Positions 26,922 through 34,812 of a DNA stretch of 64,000 nt are shown piece after piece (positions within the stretch are counted from its first letter, which is position 1; each line of letters begins with the position of its first letter). The notes under the pieces are model-generated. The model did no database searches and was not told the origin of the DNA. It saw only the letters and a program-made list of their open reading frames with translations. The stretch comes from Pirellula sp. SH-Sr6A (GTDB lineage: Bacteria > Planctomycetota > Planctomycetia > Pirellulales > Pirellulaceae), in contig NZ_CP011272.1 of assembly GCF_001610875.1 (NCBI RefSeq), positions 5,871,988 to 5,935,987 on the forward strand, read 5' to 3'. A program made the translations under genes and the position numbers.

Positions 26922-26936
26922 CATAACCCGGCGGTC
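26922..26936 (-). repeat. GACC-N4-GGTTATR motif, right arm of 16-bp inverted repeat
   Basis: CATAACCCGGCGGTCA at 26922-26937 is the perfect complement of 23430-23445. Extended to the left (from about 26915, CGAGGCCCATAACC...GGTC) it matches the initiator tRNA anticodon arm of this window at 18 of 22 positions by eye. Confidence 0.7.
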
Positions 26937-27034
26937 AGAAAGTTACCTGTGACGTTTCTGCAATTTTCGCAGCACAGATTCTTGTAGCACTGATGGAATT
27001 GCCAGGCTGCAGCCTCCGCCCTCAGGAGGTTGCC

Positions 27035-27622
27035 ATGTCGGCACAACCACAGGATGTACTTTCTGATTACGCTCGGACTCTTATTCGAGTAAAGGCCCGC
27101 CAGCTGGTCCGTCGGCCAGAGTTCACTGTTTGCGAAGCGGAAGACCTTGAACAGGAGCTTACGCTTCGAATTCTACTTCAGCTCGACCGCTTCGATCCAA
27201 CCCGAAGTTCCATCAACACCTTTTTCGTACGCGTTGTCAACTCGTCCGTAGCGATGTTGATCCGTGAGCGAGGTAGGATCAAACGAAATGGTGGCGAAGG
27301 CGTCGAGATCGAGTCCTTGGAAAAGATGGTCGAGAAGGCGGATGGATCACCGGCTCCGCTCTGGACCACGATCTCTGACCAAGACGCACATCGACGGCAT
27401 CAATCACGTCCTCTCTCGGACTCGGAAGCGATGCAACTTCGAATGGACATCGCGTCCGTTCTTGAGCAACTTCCGCCGGATCTGCGAAGCATCTGCAAGC
27501 AGTTATTGGCTGGAGGTCATACCGATACTCGACGAGACAGCCAACTCTCTCGCCGCAAGTACCAAGCGGCAATGAGCCTGATACGGGAGCAGTTTACCCG
27601 TTCAGGTTTCTCGTCTGAGTAA
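27035..27622 (+). CDS. Sigma-70-like phage transcription factor
   Basis: The ATG at 27035, with AGGAGG eight bases before it, is preferred over upstream starts (195 residues). Region 2-like features are CEAEDLEQELTLRILLQLDR followed by FDPTRSSINTFFVRVVNSSV. The C-terminal part resembles a degenerate region 4 (LEQLPPDLRSICKQLLAGGH, then SRRKYQAAMSLIREQ). It is the first gene of the early phage region and may direct polymerase to phage promoters. Divergence in region 4 makes recognition of ordinary -35 boxes doubtful. Confidence 0.75.
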   Translation: MSAQPQDVLSDYARTLIRVKARQLVRRPEFTVCEAEDLEQELTLRILLQLDRFDPTRSSINTFFVRVVNSSVAMLIRERGRIKRNGGEGVEIESLEKMVEKADGSPAPLWTTISDQDAHRRHQSRPLSDSEAMQLRMDIASVLEQLPPDLRSICKQLLAGGHTDTRRDSQLSRRKYQAAMSLIREQFTRSGFSSE

Positions 27623-27640
27623 CGAGGCGCGCAATCGGAG

Positions 27641-27713
27641 ACACCAGCGGCATAGGTAACCAACGGGAAGCAAATGAAAAACTGTTAACGGAGTTACCTA
27701 TGTTCGCTGGTGT
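27641..27713 (+). promoter_or_regulatory. Long stem-loop covering the start codon of the next gene
   Basis: ACACCAGCGGCATAGGTAAC (27641-27660) pairs with 27693-27713 over about 20 bp: ten Watson-Crick pairs, two G-T pairs, one bulged C and eight more pairs. The right arm contains the ATG at 27700 and the 32-base loop contains the likely ribosome-binding site (ACGGAG). This geometry suggests translational control of the early operon. Confidence 0.7.
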
Positions 27714-28002
27714 TTTCCGGTTCACATTCGACGAGTCTGTGCCAATCGAAGAGGCCGAAATGACTCTGCATCTTGCAATCTTCGCTGCCGAGGGCCTGTT
27801 CGGCAAACCACGCGTTGCGATGGAGTTTCACTACGACATCCAGCCATTCGACAATTTCATCGATGTCCACGGTGAAACCGAAGTTGGTGTCGCGGTCGCG
27901 CAGGTTTTTGGAGGCCTGCTCTTGCGAGAGTTTGGCGAATCGGCATTTCGAATCACCAACCTTCCATCCTATGACTCTTTCAGTCATGAGGTGGCCGCGT
28001 GA
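27700..28002 (+). CDS. Hypothetical early phage protein
   Basis: This 100-residue protein has no recognised domain. It is acidic, with alternating beta-like stretches (MEFHYDIQPFDNFIDVHG). Its start lies inside a stem-loop and its end overlaps the next start (GTGA). Position suggests a role in the early replication or recombination operon. Confidence 0.6.
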   Translation: MFAGVFRFTFDESVPIEEAEMTLHLAIFAAEGLFGKPRVAMEFHYDIQPFDNFIDVHGETEVGVAVAQVFGGLLLREFGESAFRITNLPSYDSFSHEVAA

Positions 28003-28778
28003 GCATGCTATCCAAATTGCAGCGTGGTCGAACAGCAAAACCACCTCGCATTCTTTGTTACGGAATTGAGGGCGTCGGCAAATCAACCTTTGCGTCACAA
28101 GCACCCAAACCGGTCTTCATTCAATGCGAGGACGGATTGGATGAGCTTAATGTCGACAAGTTTCCGTTGGCGACCAGGTACGACGAGGTGATCTCCGCTT
28201 TGGCTGATCTGCAGCGAGAGTCGCACGACTACGAAACCGTGGTGATCGATTCGTTGGACTGGCTTGAGCGATTGGTCTTCGACCGATTGTGTGCGGAACA
28301 CAACGCAACATCGATTGAACAGGTCGCGGGTGGATATAGCAAAGGCTACACCCTCGCGCTGACCTATTGGCGAGAGATCATCGAGCATCTCAACGCGCTG
28401 AGGAATCAGCGAGGAATGGTCGTGTTGTTGATCGCTCATAGCAAGGTTGAGCGATTCGAGGATCCCGAGTCATCGCCTTATGACCGTTATTCTCCACGGC
28501 TGCATAAACACGCAGCTGCACTGATGAGCGAATGGTGCGATGCCGTACTGTTTGCCACACGGAAGATTCGTACCCAATCCGAAGACGCCGGCTTCAATCG
28601 CAAACGGACCATCGCTCATGCCATCGGCAAAGGTGGTGGTGAACGAATCTTGCGGTGTGTTGGCGGCCCTTCATGTGTCGCAAAGAACAGGTACGGAATC
28701 GTCGAAGAGTTGCCGCTCTCCTGGGCGGCGTTTGTTCAAGCAATTTCTCAATCACAAGGAACTCAAAGTAATGGCTGA
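27999..28778 (+). CDS. RecA-fold phage ATPase (Sak4-like recombination protein)
   Basis: This 259-residue protein has Walker A as CYGIEGVGKSTFA near residue 23 and a Walker B region at YETVVIDSLDWLE. FIQCEDGLDEL and VVLLIAHSKVERFE follow, the pattern of phage nucleotide-binding proteins of the Sak4/RecA-like group, which promote single-strand annealing in phage recombination. The GTG at 27999 is used by overlap with the upstream gene; an ATG follows two codons later. It is followed by a DUF669 protein and RusA, a coherent recombination set. Confidence 0.82.
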   Translation: MSMLSKLQRGRTAKPPRILCYGIEGVGKSTFASQAPKPVFIQCEDGLDELNVDKFPLATRYDEVISALADLQRESHDYETVVIDSLDWLERLVFDRLCAEHNATSIEQVAGGYSKGYTLALTYWREIIEHLNALRNQRGMVVLLIAHSKVERFEDPESSPYDRYSPRLHKHAAALMSEWCDAVLFATRKIRTQSEDAGFNRKRTIAHAIGKGGGERILRCVGGPSCVAKNRYGIVEELPLSWAAFVQAISQSQGTQSNG

Positions 28779-29241
28779 CCTCAATGGTTTCGATGCTAAC
28801 CAAGTTGAACCGACCGGAGACTTCGATCCGATTCCTGCGGGCAAATACCTTGCGGTCATCACCGACAGCGAGATGAAGCCCAACAAAGCGGGAACCGGCA
28901 GTTTGCTCCAGCTGACGTTTCAAATCATCGAAGGGGAGTACAGGAATCGACTGATTTGGACTCGACTGAACCTCGATAACCCGAATGCGGTTGCAGTGCA
29001 AATCGCACGTGCGGACTTGTCCGCCATCTGTCGGGCTGTTGGAGTACCCTCGCCGAAAGATTCGGTCGAGCTACACAATTTGCCGCTGGTAATCAACGTT
29101 CGCTGCAAGAAGCGGAACGACACCGGCGACATTGTCAACGAGATCAAGGGGTACGCAAAGCGTGAGCAACCAACGTCGGTTGCGTCGCCGGCTCAAGCGG
29201 CTCCGGTCAACAGCAGCTCTCCTCCTTGGAAGCGATCGTGA
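28771..29241 (+). CDS. DUF669 protein (probable phage ssDNA-binding partner)
   Basis: The ATG at 28771 overlaps the previous stop by eight bases and gives 156 residues. The sequence fits DUF669: GDFDPIPAGKYLAVITDSEM, then GTGSLLQLTFQIIEGEYRNR and LIWTRLNLDNPN. It ends in a disordered Ser/Pro/Ala tail and PPWKRS, recalling the tails of single-strand-binding proteins. DUF669 genes usually accompany Sak4-like or similar annealing proteins in phages, as here. Confidence 0.8.
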   Translation: MADLNGFDANQVEPTGDFDPIPAGKYLAVITDSEMKPNKAGTGSLLQLTFQIIEGEYRNRLIWTRLNLDNPNAVAVQIARADLSAICRAVGVPSPKDSVELHNLPLVINVRCKKRNDTGDIVNEIKGYAKREQPTSVASPAQAAPVNSSSPPWKRS

Positions 29242-29585
29242 TGGTCGAGTTCCATCTTCCCTATCCGCCAAGTGTGAACCACTACTGGCGACATGTTGGG
29301 TCTCGGACGCTCATTTCACGCGGAGGGCGAGCATTTCGCGCGGCGGTTTGCTCGCTTCTCGCGTCACAGGGGATTCAACCGTTGAGCGGCCCTTTGATCG
29401 TTGATGTTGTCGTGTATCCACCGGATCGTCGACGACGCGACATAGACAACGTCCAGAAAGCATTGCTCGATGCGCTTCAGCATGGCGGTGCTTACAGCGA
29501 TGACAGCCAGATTGTTCGCCTTTCGATTGAAAAGGGACAACCGGTCGAAGGCGGAAAGACCATCGTTCAGATTCGAGAGGCGTGA
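29241..29585 (+). CDS. rusA: RusA-family Holliday junction resolvase
   Basis: The ATG at 29241 overlaps the previous TGA by one base and gives 114 residues. RusA motifs are LPYPPSVNHYWR at the N-terminus, PPDRRRRDIDNVQKALLDAL with the catalytic aspartates in the middle, and YSDDSQIVRLSIEK. The enzyme cuts four-way junctions as a dimer. It completes the recombination group with the Sak4-like and DUF669 proteins. Confidence 0.9.
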   Translation: MVEFHLPYPPSVNHYWRHVGSRTLISRGGRAFRAAVCSLLASQGIQPLSGPLIVDVVVYPPDRRRRDIDNVQKALLDALQHGGAYSDDSQIVRLSIEKGQPVEGGKTIVQIREA

Positions 29586-29587
29586 CC

Positions 29588-29953
29588 ATGACCAAGAACC
29601 AAGCGCAAAACCAATGCGGACATTGCGGCCGTATCTTTCGGAATAGAAAGACCAAACCGACACGACAGCAGTTGCTGAGCATCGAGAATCGTAACTGGTA
29701 CTGCTCAGACGATTGTTGGAGCAAAGTTTGTCAACCGCGCACGTGTCTGCGATGCAACTCCGTCTTCGGCTCGACGGGGCCATTCAATCGCATCTGTAAA
29801 CCGTGCTCTGGCGTTAATGCAAGGATTGATCTTTCCGAATCGGAGCTCCAACGTCAACGCGGCACGAAGCGGCTCAACGGCGACAGCATCGAGTGCATTC
29901 ATGCTGGACCTCATGAAGGTTGCGTTTTCTCAATCGCACAGCGGAGGTCGTAG
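29588..29953 (+). CDS. Small multi-cysteine zinc-binding protein
   Basis: This 121-residue protein starts at ATG 29588 (a GTG at 29582 overlaps rusA). Four cysteine pairs are visible: CGHCGRIF, YCSDDCW, CLRCNSVF and CKPCSG, which suggest two zinc sites. The C-terminal third is polar. No catalytic motif is seen; a nucleic-acid-binding role is likely. Confidence 0.6.
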   Translation: MTKNQAQNQCGHCGRIFRNRKTKPTRQQLLSIENRNWYCSDDCWSKVCQPRTCLRCNSVFGSTGPFNRICKPCSGVNARIDLSESELQRQRGTKRLNGDSIECIHAGPHEGCVFSIAQRRS

Positions 29954-29954
29954 G

Positions 29955-31616
29955 ATGATTACACTTCGACCTTACCAAGAAGATGTAAAAGCAGCAGTCT
30001 ATGACCACCTTCGCTCCCGCGATGACAACCCTTGTGCGGTTGTGCCGACAGCGGGGGGGAAAACCCCAATCATGGCCAGTATCTGTAAAGATGCCGTCGG
30101 GATGTGGGGAGGCCGGGTCTTAATTCTCGCGCACGTCAAAGAGTTGCTTGAGCAGACAGCTGACAAGCTGAAGGTAGTCTGTCCTGAGATTGGATTTGGG
30201 ATCTACTCAGCCGGACTCAAGCGTCGCGACACACAGAACCCAGTGATCGTAGCCAGTATTCAATCGATCTACAAACGGGCCTGCGAACTGGACGCCTTCA
30301 ATCTAATCATGGTGGACGAAGCCCATTTGATTCCTCTGGAAGGCGATGGGATGTATCGGCAGTTTCTAGCTGATGCCAAGGTGATCAATCCGGAGGTGCG
30401 AATCGTCGGTTTTACAGCCACACCATACCGGCTCAAGACCGGACCGATCTGCACACCGGAAGGTTTTCTAAACCACATCTGCTACGAGGTGAGTGTACGC
30501 GAGTTAATCCGAGATGGCTTTCTCTGTCCGCTTATCAGCAAGGCCGGCCGTGTGAAGGCGGATATGTCATCGCTCCATGTTCGCGGCGGTGATTTTGTAT
30601 CGGATGAAGTGGAGTCGTTGATGGACCAAGAGTCACTAGTCCGTTCGGCAGCCTCCGAAATTGTGGAATATACAGTGGATCGGAAGGGGTGTCTGATTTT
30701 CGCCTCCGGCATCCAGCATGGCCATCACATCGTCAATGTATTGGCCGAGGAACATGGTGTCGAATGTGGCTTTGTCAGCGGTGATACACCCAATTCCGAG
30801 CGTGATGCAACGTTAGCAAGATTCAAAGCAGGCAAACTGAAATACTTGTGCAACGTCAATGTGCTGACGACCGGTTTCGATGCGCCTCACATCGATTGCG
30901 TCGCGCTCGTCCGCCCTACGATGTCGCCGGGGCTCTATTATCAAATGGTCGGTCGTGGTTTCCGCCTTCATCCAAGCAAAGAGAATTGTCTGGTCCTCGA
31001 CTTCGGTGGCAATGTGCTACGTCATGGACCGGTGGATGAAATTAAGGTTACCACGTCGGATCGCATAGAAGGCAAAGCGCCCGCAAAAGAATGTCCTCAC
31101 TGTCAGGCGGTCATCGCCGCGGGTTTTGCGACGTGCCCGCAATGTGGTTACGTTTTCCCGCCCCCCGATCGCCAACAGCATGATGCAAAGGCAAGCGAAG
31201 CCGGCATTCTCTCGGGCCAAGTCACGACAACGAAATACGAAGTCCAGGACGTCTATTACGGCATCCATACCAAACGAGGCGCGAGTGAAGATGATCCTCG
31301 CACCCTTCGAGTGGACTATCGAGTTGGTTGGCATGAATACAAGTCGGAATGGATTTGTTTCGAACACGAAGGGTACGCACGTCAAAAGGCAATCGCATGG
31401 TGGCGTAAACGTTCTCCCGATCCAGTTCCTGACAGCATCGAGCGAGCCATCGAGATTATCGAAGGAGGCGGTCTCGCAAACACGCTGGCAATCAAGGTGC
31501 GCAGTGTCGCTGGCGATCCCTACGAGCGGATCATCGATTATGAGCTGGGGCCAATGCCTGAGGGAATTCCGGTGAGCGAATCGGAAGTCTTCACAGATGA
31601 CGAGCTCCCCTTCTAG
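29955..31616 (+). CDS. DEAD/DEAH-box SF2 helicase (RadD-like) with zinc ribbon
   Basis: The ATG at 29955, seven bases after GGAGG, starts the helicase fold directly (ITLRPYQEDV is the Q-like motif) and is preferred over the longer frame, giving 553 residues. Motif I is VVPTAGGKTPIM, motif II MVDEAHLI and motif III FTATPYR; the second RecA lobe shows VLTTGFDAPHID and MVGRGFRLH. A zinc ribbon CPHC...CPQCGYVF follows near residue 380. Such phage helicases assist replication or branch processing. It lies between rusA and the primase. Confidence 0.9.
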   Translation: MITLRPYQEDVKAAVYDHLRSRDDNPCAVVPTAGGKTPIMASICKDAVGMWGGRVLILAHVKELLEQTADKLKVVCPEIGFGIYSAGLKRRDTQNPVIVASIQSIYKRACELDAFNLIMVDEAHLIPLEGDGMYRQFLADAKVINPEVRIVGFTATPYRLKTGPICTPEGFLNHICYEVSVRELIRDGFLCPLISKAGRVKADMSSLHVRGGDFVSDEVESLMDQESLVRSAASEIVEYTVDRKGCLIFASGIQHGHHIVNVLAEEHGVECGFVSGDTPNSERDATLARFKAGKLKYLCNVNVLTTGFDAPHIDCVALVRPTMSPGLYYQMVGRGFRLHPSKENCLVLDFGGNVLRHGPVDEIKVTTSDRIEGKAPAKECPHCQAVIAAGFATCPQCGYVFPPPDRQQHDAKASEAGILSGQVTTTKYEVQDVYYGIHTKRGASEDDPRTLRVDYRVGWHEYKSEWICFEHEGYARQKAIAWWRKRSPDPVPDSIERAIEIIEGGGLANTLAIKVRSVAGDPYERIIDYELGPMPEGIPVSESEVFTDDELPF

Positions 31617-31683
31617 TGAATTCCCTGTCTGCGTTTGATCTCTGTGTCGTTGTTCTGCGAGCAAATTCAAAGGAGTGTGGCGT

Positions 31684-33954
31684 TTGAGCGAGACCGCAAT
31701 ATCCTACCTTCGAGCCGGCCTATGTGTCCTTCCCGCGATTGCATCCGAGAAGCGTCCCTCGCTGGCGGGGTGGAAGCAATACCAACTGCGACTGCCGACT
31801 GAGCGGCAGGTTCGCACTTGGTTCGCAGAGACATCAGCCACGTGTATTCTCACGGGGGTAGTTTCAGGCCACCTGGAATTGATTGACTTCGATGGCGAGC
31901 CAGAACTGTTTGATCGTTGGCGAGCCATGGTCGCGGATGAACTTCCCCACGTTGTAAACCGGCTGGTGATCGAAGAATCGCAGTCTGGTGGCCGGCATGC
32001 GATCTATCGATGCGAAGAGTCGATACCAGGGAATAGGAAACTGGCGCAACGATTAATCGTCGCCGAGTCAGGCGACACAGTAACAATCGCAGGAAAGCGT
32101 TATGTGCCTCGCCGTAACAACGGTCGGTTCGAAGTTACGCTGACCCTCATCGAAACGCGAGGCGAAGGAGGACTCTTTCTATGTGATCCAACCCCGAATT
32201 ATTGCATTCAACAGGGATCCTTTGAGTCGATTCCGGTTCTGACAAACGCCGAGAGATCGGTGCTGATCGAAGCCGCATGTGCTTTGTCAGAAACCTCGCC
32301 TCCTCCTGCGCGAGTGCCAACATCGCTCATTGGTGAAGGCCGGCCGGGAGATGATTTCAACGAACGAGGAGATGTTCGGCAACTGCTCGAGCGACATGGA
32401 TGGCAGCGAGTCCGTGGTGGTGAGAACGAATATTGGCGACGTCCGGGCAAGGAGCATGGCTGGAGCGCTTCGCTTCGTAACAACCAACTGTTCGTGTTCT
32501 CATCGAATGCAACGCCATTTGAACCGGACCGAGCCTACGGTCCGTTTTCAGTCTACGCATTGCTGGAGCATGGAGGTGATTTCGCGGCGGCAGCAACGGC
32601 ATTGAGACTGCAGGGGTATGGGCAAACATCGGACGAGTCTGGCGTGGACCTTTCCCATCTCATTCCGGGCCCAATTACCGCTCCGGCATCACAATCGAGT
32701 GCCTACCCCGATCCCGGTCCTTTGCCGGCGGAATTGCTGCGGATTCCCGGATTCGTCTCCGATGTCATGGACCATTGCCTGGAGACTGCGCCGTATCCCA
32801 ATCCCGCGTTGGCGTTCTGCGGAGCGTTGTCCCTTCAGGCCGTGCTGGCCGGCCGCAAGGTTCGTGACCCGGCCGACAATCGCACCAATATCTATCTGCT
32901 CGCGCTAGCCTATTCCTCCGTCGGCAAAGATTGGCCCCGCAAGATCAACACCCACATTATGCATCGCGTGGGGATGGTGACAGCACTGGGGGAGAAGTTC
33001 GCGTCCGGTGAAGGCATCCAAGATTCGCTGTTCCTCACCCCATCGATGCTGTTTCAAACGGATGAGATCGATGGACTATTGCAGTCCATCAACAAGGCAC
33101 GCGATGCGAGGCATGAGAACATCATGGGCACTTTGCTCACGATGTACTCTGCAGCCAACAGCATTTATCCGATGCGACGTAAGGCCGGCAAGGAAGTTCC
33201 TGGCGTGATCGACCAGCCGTGCCTTGTGGTCTATGGCACCGCAATACCCACGCACTATTACGACTCCCTCTCGGAGCGAATGCTCACTAACGGCTTCTTC
33301 GCACGCATGCTGATCGTCGAAAGTGGGCCTCGAGCGATCGGGCAGGATCCAGGCATCATCAACCCCCCGGCTTCCATCATCGATACAGCGCAGTGGTGGT
33401 CGGAGTTCAATCCTGGTTCAGGAAACCTGGAGTCGTTTCATCCGCAGCCCATCACCGTCGTGGCGAACGAAGAAGCTCGTGGTTTGCTTGCCGAGGCTCG
33501 GCGGACCTCGGAGACCGAGTATGCCAATTCAGAATCACGTGGTGATCCGGTGGGGACCACAGTCTGGGGCCGAGTACCTGAGCAAGTTCGCAAGCTCGCG
33601 CTGCTCTATGCCGTCAGCGCGAACCATCAATCACCGGTAATCGACGCTGCGGCCGTGCGATGGGCTACGGAGTTCATGCTCCACCAAACTCGCCGCATGC
33701 TCTTCATGGCACACAACCACGTCGCGGAGAACCCGTTCCATGCCGAGTGCCTCAAGCTTGTTCGAAAGCTTCGCGAGGAACCCAGCCGGCAACTTGCCCA
33801 CAGCGTGCTACTCAAACGCATGAAGATCGATGCCAAGACCTTTCAGGAGTTGGTGACGACGCTCGAGCAGCAAGGAGACCTGCTGACGGTGATCCAAGCC
33901 ACAGCCGGCCGACCACAGCGGCACTACCGATTGCTGGGTGAAAGCAGTGGGTGA
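31684..33954 (+). CDS. Bifunctional primase-polymerase / DUF3987 helicase-like protein
   Basis: The open frame begins at GTG 31675, but that codon overlaps the AAGGAG ribosome site. The TTG at 31684, eight bases after it, is preferred (756 residues). The N-terminal PrimPol part has LELIDFDGEPE with the DxD metal site and SQSGGRHAIYR with the SGGxH motif. The C-terminal half resembles DUF3987: a Walker A-like AYSSVGKDWPRK and a Walker B-like FQTDEIDGLLQ. Together they would lay primers and unwind at the phage origin. The iteron-like repeats begin inside its last codons. Confidence 0.82.
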   Translation: MSETAISYLRAGLCVLPAIASEKRPSLAGWKQYQLRLPTERQVRTWFAETSATCILTGVVSGHLELIDFDGEPELFDRWRAMVADELPHVVNRLVIEESQSGGRHAIYRCEESIPGNRKLAQRLIVAESGDTVTIAGKRYVPRRNNGRFEVTLTLIETRGEGGLFLCDPTPNYCIQQGSFESIPVLTNAERSVLIEAACALSETSPPPARVPTSLIGEGRPGDDFNERGDVRQLLERHGWQRVRGGENEYWRRPGKEHGWSASLRNNQLFVFSSNATPFEPDRAYGPFSVYALLEHGGDFAAAATALRLQGYGQTSDESGVDLSHLIPGPITAPASQSSAYPDPGPLPAELLRIPGFVSDVMDHCLETAPYPNPALAFCGALSLQAVLAGRKVRDPADNRTNIYLLALAYSSVGKDWPRKINTHIMHRVGMVTALGEKFASGEGIQDSLFLTPSMLFQTDEIDGLLQSINKARDARHENIMGTLLTMYSAANSIYPMRRKAGKEVPGVIDQPCLVVYGTAIPTHYYDSLSERMLTNGFFARMLIVESGPRAIGQDPGIINPPASIIDTAQWWSEFNPGSGNLESFHPQPITVVANEEARGLLAEARRTSETEYANSESRGDPVGTTVWGRVPEQVRKLALLYAVSANHQSPVIDAAAVRWATEFMLHQTRRMLFMAHNHVAENPFHAECLKLVRKLREEPSRQLAHSVLLKRMKIDAKTFQELVTTLEQQGDLLTVIQATAGRPQRHYRLLGESSG

Positions 33955-34191
33955 AACCAAGAGTGAAAAGTGAAAGAAGTCCACCGTAAGTGGCAAGTTA
34001 GACCGGTGAAGGAAGCCTCGAATCGGAGAAAGACCCGTGAAACAAGTACCAACCCAAACCACCCCAAACGCCAGTGAAAGAAGTGAAAGAAGCGAGTCAG
34101 AGACCAAGAAAAACACTGCACCAAATGCTTCTTTCTTCTTTCACCCGGTCACGCAGATATATCCATTCACACACCTTCTTTCTTCCTTCAC
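33938..34191. repeat. GTGAAAGAAG iteron-like array, possible replication origin
   Basis: GTGAAA or GTGAAGG-type repeats start at 33938, 33951, 33963, 33970, 34006, 34037, 34073 and 34083, mostly continuing as AAG. The inverse CTTCTTTCAC type follows at about 34128-34144 and 34174-34191. The array lies directly behind the primase gene in a 568-base gap without genes. The right part is an alternating purine-pyrimidine stretch (about 34200-34240) and a GTGG/CCAC-rich inverted repeat near 34370-34410. Confidence 0.6.
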
Positions 34192-34522
34192 CCACACCCA
34201 CGTATATGCCCGCGCGTGCGCGTATAGACACGCGTGTATGAGAGGGGTGGAGAAAGAAGAAAGAAGGATTCGAGGGCCGGTCATTACCCCACCGCGTCGC
34301 CAAGGTTGGCCCACGTTCGCGTCGTTGCGATTGAGTGGGGATTGGGTTAAGTGCCGGCAATGAACGCGACACGTGGCCACACGTGGGCCCGTGGCACGCC
34401 TGCCAATGTGGCAGACCCAATAGGTACTTCCGCGTGATCTGTCACCGGAGTGGGACGCCGGAACAGCCGCCATTGATGAGACAGTTTTATTTTCTGGTCA
34501 GAACAACAAAAGAAAGAAAGTT

Positions 34523-34729
34523 ATGTCAACGCAATCAGAACAGCAACGTGATCGATGGAACACGATGGTCGTGCCAGCAGCAAAGGGATTGGAGCGATTC
34601 TTTTGGAGCCTCGCTTGGTTTTGCGTCTTGCTCATGGTGCTCTTTGGTGGTCCATGCATTCGCAACAAGCAACACCCTATCGAGAAAGGAGAATCCGATG
34701 AGCAGCAATCAGCTGAACCTACCCCATAG
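34523..34729 (+). CDS. Small single-pass membrane protein
   Basis: This 68-residue protein starts at ATG 34523 after a purine-rich GAAAGAAAG. It has a hydrophilic N-terminus, one hydrophobic segment (FFWSLAWFCVLLMVLFGGP) and a charged tail. No family is recognised. It might be a phage exclusion or lysis-related peptide, but nothing proves this. Confidence 0.5.
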   Translation: MSTQSEQQRDRWNTMVVPAAKGLERFFWSLAWFCVLLMVLFGGPCIRNKQHPIEKGESDEQQSAEPTP

Positions 34730-34778
34730 CCGACTCGGCTTGTTCGGCAACTCGCGCGAACTTGCCTTCTTGTTTTGA
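34698..34778 (+). CDS. Possible 26-residue peptide
   Basis: A short frame MSSNQLNLPHSRLGL... starts at ATG 34698 with AAAGGAG ideally placed, overlapping the end of the membrane-protein gene in another frame. Only the ribosome site supports it. Confidence 0.3.
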   Translation: MSSNQLNLPHSRLGLFGNSRELAFLF

Positions 34779-34812
34779 AAGACCACCTCACGAGATTTCT
34801 GAAAGATCGAAA

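Noticed and set aside
26898-26938. A second, partial initiator tRNA gene
   Set aside because: Only the anticodon-arm part is similar; no acceptor, D or T arm is present and the stem pairs are broken.
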